NCBI GenBank assembly: GCA_022819945.1
Contig: JAJEGI010000160.1
Span: 1 to 33,240, forward strand
Length of the DNA stretch: 33,240 nucleotides
Source of the DNA: Candidatus Poribacteria bacterium
Lineage (GTDB): Bacteria > Poribacteria > WGA-4E > WGA-3G
Reading direction: 5' to 3'
Numbering within the stretch: position 1 is the first letter of the stretch; every line of letters starts with the position of its first letter. Under the pieces are notes generated by a model. It saw nothing but the letters and a program-made list of their open reading frames with translations, was not told where the DNA came from and searched no databases. Made by a program: the position numbers and the translations under genes. This document shows, piece by piece, positions 30,525-33,240 of this stretch.

Positions 30525-33240
30525 AATCAATCGTGAAACGTAGCACGCCATGACCAGGTGTCCCAACATAAAGTGTCCTATCATCAACAGCAAGAGAGAT
30601 GATCGCGCTCGGAACTTCCGGTGTGACTTTTTCCCATCGGCTTGAATTCGCTTTCAATTGGTATATCTGTTGCACAGTTGCACCGTATACCGTTGTACCG
30701 TCCACTGCCATTTTTTCAATGACAAGCGGGGTGCCTTCCGCATCGGTTGCCGTGTGCCAGCGAGTCCCATCGCTTGAATACGTAACACCTTTATCGGTTG
30801 CCGCGTAAAGCGTTGCGCCGGCGAAGGCAGCAGCCTTGAATTGCGTAACAGAAAACGGGAGGTCTGTCGTAACATCGTTCCAAGTGTCGCCTTCATCAAA
30901 CGATTGAAGGAGATGTCCGTCCCGTTTGCCAACATAAACAGTTTTACCGGAGACTGCAATTTTGAAACCAAGGGAACCCTGATCCTCAAGGGCAGCAATA
31001 GAATCAATAGACTCACTTGCATCCGCTAAGCCAGTATTGAACCATTCAGTCGTCCCGGGCTTCCACCTGAAGAGTTGCTGGTCATACTCCATATAGTAAG
31101 TACTACCGCTGACAGCAAAACTCCCGAAATACGCCTGAATGATTTTAACGATACCTTCCTCTATAGTCTCATTAGCAACTGCGCTGAGCATATCCATATC
31201 GAAATCTTCAGGTTTTAATTTCATCCTTTCTTCAATGTTTTCCTGAAGTTCATCTTGTAGGGGTTCCCAAAGGACGTTTTTGAATGTTTCACCGATCAGT
31301 TTTTGAAAGTCTATCCCCTCTAAACTTGGCATTCCGGGGATAGGCACTAACCCGTTATCCTCCGCAGATACGCGAAGAAGTTGCGGCGATGTCCCATTGA
31401 CACCTTTGACATAAAGCACATCGTTAAATTTCATCAGACTCGTGAGAATTTCAGGACAACGTAGCACAGGGGTCCACGATTCACCCGCATCAAACGAACC
31501 AGCAATTTCTCCACCTGTTTTTGCGTAGAGCGTATTATTGGCATAGACCAAACTGTCTACACCCGTCCTGACCAATCCTGTGTTAAACGGATGCCATGTT
31601 TTGCCTGCATCGGTCGAGCGCTGAACCCCAAATGGACCACTTTTGTAAAAGGTGTTCGCATCCGATATAACAGCGGTGGAAGGAGCTCCTATAGCTGCCG
31701 CCATCTCAGTGGTAAAAGTATTTCCTATAGATGCGGCACCTGGACCTAAAGACATCCATGTTTCCCCAGCATCACTTGAGTAATAGCTCTTACCGCCATC
31801 TACGACTAAAAGTCTTTCTTGTGCTGCCACCATTTTGATGCTCGGAGTCTTTTCTATTTCTGAGTCGTCATCCATTTTTGGGTTGTTAGCTCCAGTGGTA
31901 AGAATGAATCCATCACTTCCCTCGGAAACTGTTTTTGGGATATCTATTGCCTGCCACGAATCTCCGAGGTCTGTTGACCGGTAAAGCGACAGAGTGGCAT
32001 AAGATGTCGCCAATGCCGATATTGATATAGAGATTGAAAGGTTCTTACTCTTAATCTCCTCTCCGACAGCAACATAGAGTCGGTGTTCAGCACTTGCCAA
32101 TGCGCGAATATTCTCGGATTCCCTGACGGGTAATTGCGCCCAGCCTTCCGAACTGTGGCGATAGAGACCTTTATCGGTACCTACAAAAACAGTGTTTTCA
32201 ATAGCGGTGATTGCCTGAATTTTCTTATCCGCCAGGTTTCCATCATCAAGAGATGCCCACGATTTACCGGCATCTACAGAGCGGAACACATCTTCAACAA
32301 GCCCTAAGTACATTGTAATGTTGGCTTGCGCCCCAGGGGCCTCATTCGTTATAATAGTGCCAATTAATTGCCCTTCTGGACGCGTTCCCAATGAATTCCA
32401 TGTGCTACCTCTATCCGCGGAAGCAAGGACTTCGGTATCGGAAACGATATAGAGGGTATCCTCATGTTCTGTCATTTGCGAGGCACCGTTAAGAGACACG
32501 TCAGTATTAGCGGGTATCCATGTGCTTCTATCGTCTGTTAACCTGTAGAGATCCGCACCTGCTCTGGCATAAATGTCGCCGTTAGATGCCATGAAGAGGC
32601 TGTTGACGACCCCTCCTTCGGGGCCCTTCGTTTGGTTCCACTGCGGCTTCGGCGTTGAGACTTCTGGTGTATCGACTGGCAGTGTATCAAAAAGCGATGT
32701 GTCGGATTTCTGACCTGCGCCGGGATTCTTACCCGGGGCATACGAACGCCCCGGCTGATATCGGATCGCAGACTTCGCCGGGGTATCCACAACAAAAACA
32801 GCGTCGATTATCTCAACCGTCGGTTCTGAGGTGGCACTTAGACTGTACGGTTTCTGAAAACGGGAAAGATACGGCGTGCCAACGCCGATCATTAGGAAAA
32901 TCAAAACAGCGCAGGCAGCAGAAATTGCTAAGGGAGCTACCGGTTTACTCACCGCAGGCGGAACAGGTGCTATACGCGAAACCTCCTGCATAATGTTCTC
33001 CGCCAAGTTATCCGGGAGCTGGAAGCTGCCGAGGTTCTGCTGAATTACAACATCTTCCTCTTTCCGTAAACGGTTGCGTGCGCGGCTGAGACGGCTTTTA
33101 ACGGTATTCTGGGAGACCCCGAGAAACTCACTGATGGCTTTGATGGTCATCTCGCCGAGGTAATGCAGCGTCATCACTGTCCGCTCACTTTCCGGTAATT
33201 TTTTCAGCAGCTCCTTGACAACCTCGCGGCGCGTTTCGTC
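30523..33240 (-). CDS. Membrane-bound ECF sigma factor fused to an extracytoplasmic beta-propeller (copy 3, cut by window edge)
   Basis: The frame is open to base 33240, so the start and sigma region 2 lie outside. The visible 905 residues begin in sigma region 4 (DETRREVVKELLKKLPESER, then the helix-turn-helix AISEFLGVSQNTVKSRLSRA) and continue through LPDNLAENIMQEVSR, a membrane helix (AISAACAVLIFLMIGVG), SRFQKPYSLSATSEPTVE, a Pro/Gly linker and a propeller with Asp-box turns (DRGSTW, DAGKSW, DLGDSW, DAGETW, DAGKTW, DAGESW, DEGDTW). The helical insertion before GSFAVSGSTYYMEY is again different. The C-terminus (TLYVGTPGHGVLRF) matches the other copies. It is more diverged than copies 1 and 2 are from each other. 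It may head a unit with the pilin-like gene and the permease. Confidence 0.88.
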   Translation of the reverse strand, partial: DETRREVVKELLKKLPESERTVMTLHYLGEMTIKAISEFLGVSQNTVKSRLSRARNRLRKEEDVVIQQNLGSFQLPDNLAENIMQEVSRIAPVPPAVSKPVAPLAISAACAVLIFLMIGVGTPYLSRFQKPYSLSATSEPTVEIIDAVFVVDTPAKSAIRYQPGRSYAPGKNPGAGQKSDTSLFDTLPVDTPEVSTPKPQWNQTKGPEGGVVNSLFMASNGDIYARAGADLYRLTDDRSTWIPANTDVSLNGASQMTEHEDTLYIVSDTEVLASADRGSTWNSLGTRPEGQLIGTIITNEAPGAQANITMYLGLVEDVFRSVDAGKSWASLDDGNLADKKIQAITAIENTVFVGTDKGLYRHSSEGWAQLPVRESENIRALASAEHRLYVAVGEEIKSKNLSISISISALATSYATLSLYRSTDLGDSWQAIDIPKTVSEGSDGFILTTGANNPKMDDDSEIEKTPSIKMVAAQERLLVVDGGKSYYSSDAGETWMSLGPGAASIGNTFTTEMAAAIGAPSTAVISDANTFYKSGPFGVQRSTDAGKTWHPFNTGLVRTGVDSLVYANNTLYAKTGGEIAGSFDAGESWTPVLRCPEILTSLMKFNDVLYVKGVNGTSPQLLRVSAEDNGLVPIPGMPSLEGIDFQKLIGETFKNVLWEPLQDELQENIEERMKLKPEDFDMDMLSAVANETIEEGIVKIIQAYFGSFAVSGSTYYMEYDQQLFRWKPGTTEWFNTGLADASESIDSIAALEDQGSLGFKIAVSGKTVYVGKRDGHLLQSFDEGDTWNDVTTDLPFSVTQFKAAAFAGATLYAATDKGVTYSSDGTRWHTATDAEGTPLVIEKMAVDGTTVYGATVQQIYQLKANSSRWEKVTPEVPSAIISLAVDDRTLYVGTPGHGVLRFTID

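Overview
The window looks like a piece of a marine or sponge-associated bacterium, most likely Candidatus Poribacteria or a close relative. This is inferred from gene content: several phytanoyl-CoA dioxygenase-like (PhyH) genes, LamG and DUF1080-like secreted proteins, DUF4159 proteins, PA14/TonB-like proteins, and ECF sigma factors fused to beta-propellers. There is no rRNA gene or other marker to prove it. No tRNA, rRNA or CRISPR array was seen.

Layout. (1) 1-1382, plus strand: the end of a type II restriction-modification pair, a cut-off amino-methyltransferase overlapping a PD-(D/E)xK endonuclease by one base. (2) 1407-3138, minus strand: PhyH followed by a beta-propeller glycosidase-like gene, driven by a near-consensus sigma70 promoter at 3226-3254. 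(3) 3403-6937, plus strand: a tight cluster of PhyH, SDR oxidoreductase, a membrane-anchored 22-residue-repeat protein, a PhyH with HxH in place of HxD, and a GNAT acetyltransferase. (4) 6938-8443: a long non-coding stretch, a secreted LamG protein and a strong terminator. (5) 8452-9225, minus: a fourth PhyH. (6) 9380-17977, minus: a duplicated envelope cassette, transcribed as TonB-like/PA14 (A), Omp85-like (A), TonB-like/PA14 (B), Omp85-like (B), then two DUF4159 proteins. (7) 17978-18505: a 92-bp MITE-like element with terminal inverted repeats and a 6-bp target duplication, plus a second palindrome. (8) 18506-19069, minus: a TPR protein. (9) 19422-33240, minus: three paralogous one-protein sensors, each an ECF sigma factor, one membrane helix and an extracytoplasmic Asp-box propeller. 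The third runs off the right end. Between them lie a small lipoprotein-like gene, a DUF1080-like secreted protein, an ABC-2 permease and a pilin-like exported protein.

The two most notable systems are the sigma-TM-propeller family and the duplicated PA14/TonB-Omp85-DUF4159 cassette. The two complete sigma genes carry the same ECF-type promoter boxes (GCAAC(T/C)T, 17 bp, GTCACTT) at the same distance from the start codon, which suggests autoregulation. The simplest model is that the propeller senses something outside the cytoplasmic membrane, and the sigma module is released or activated to transcribe its own gene and a regulon of envelope genes. That model is inference. Two unrelated secreted proteins (LamG at 7578, DUF1080-like at 26701) end in the same KLTTTW tail, which may be a sorting or anchoring tag.
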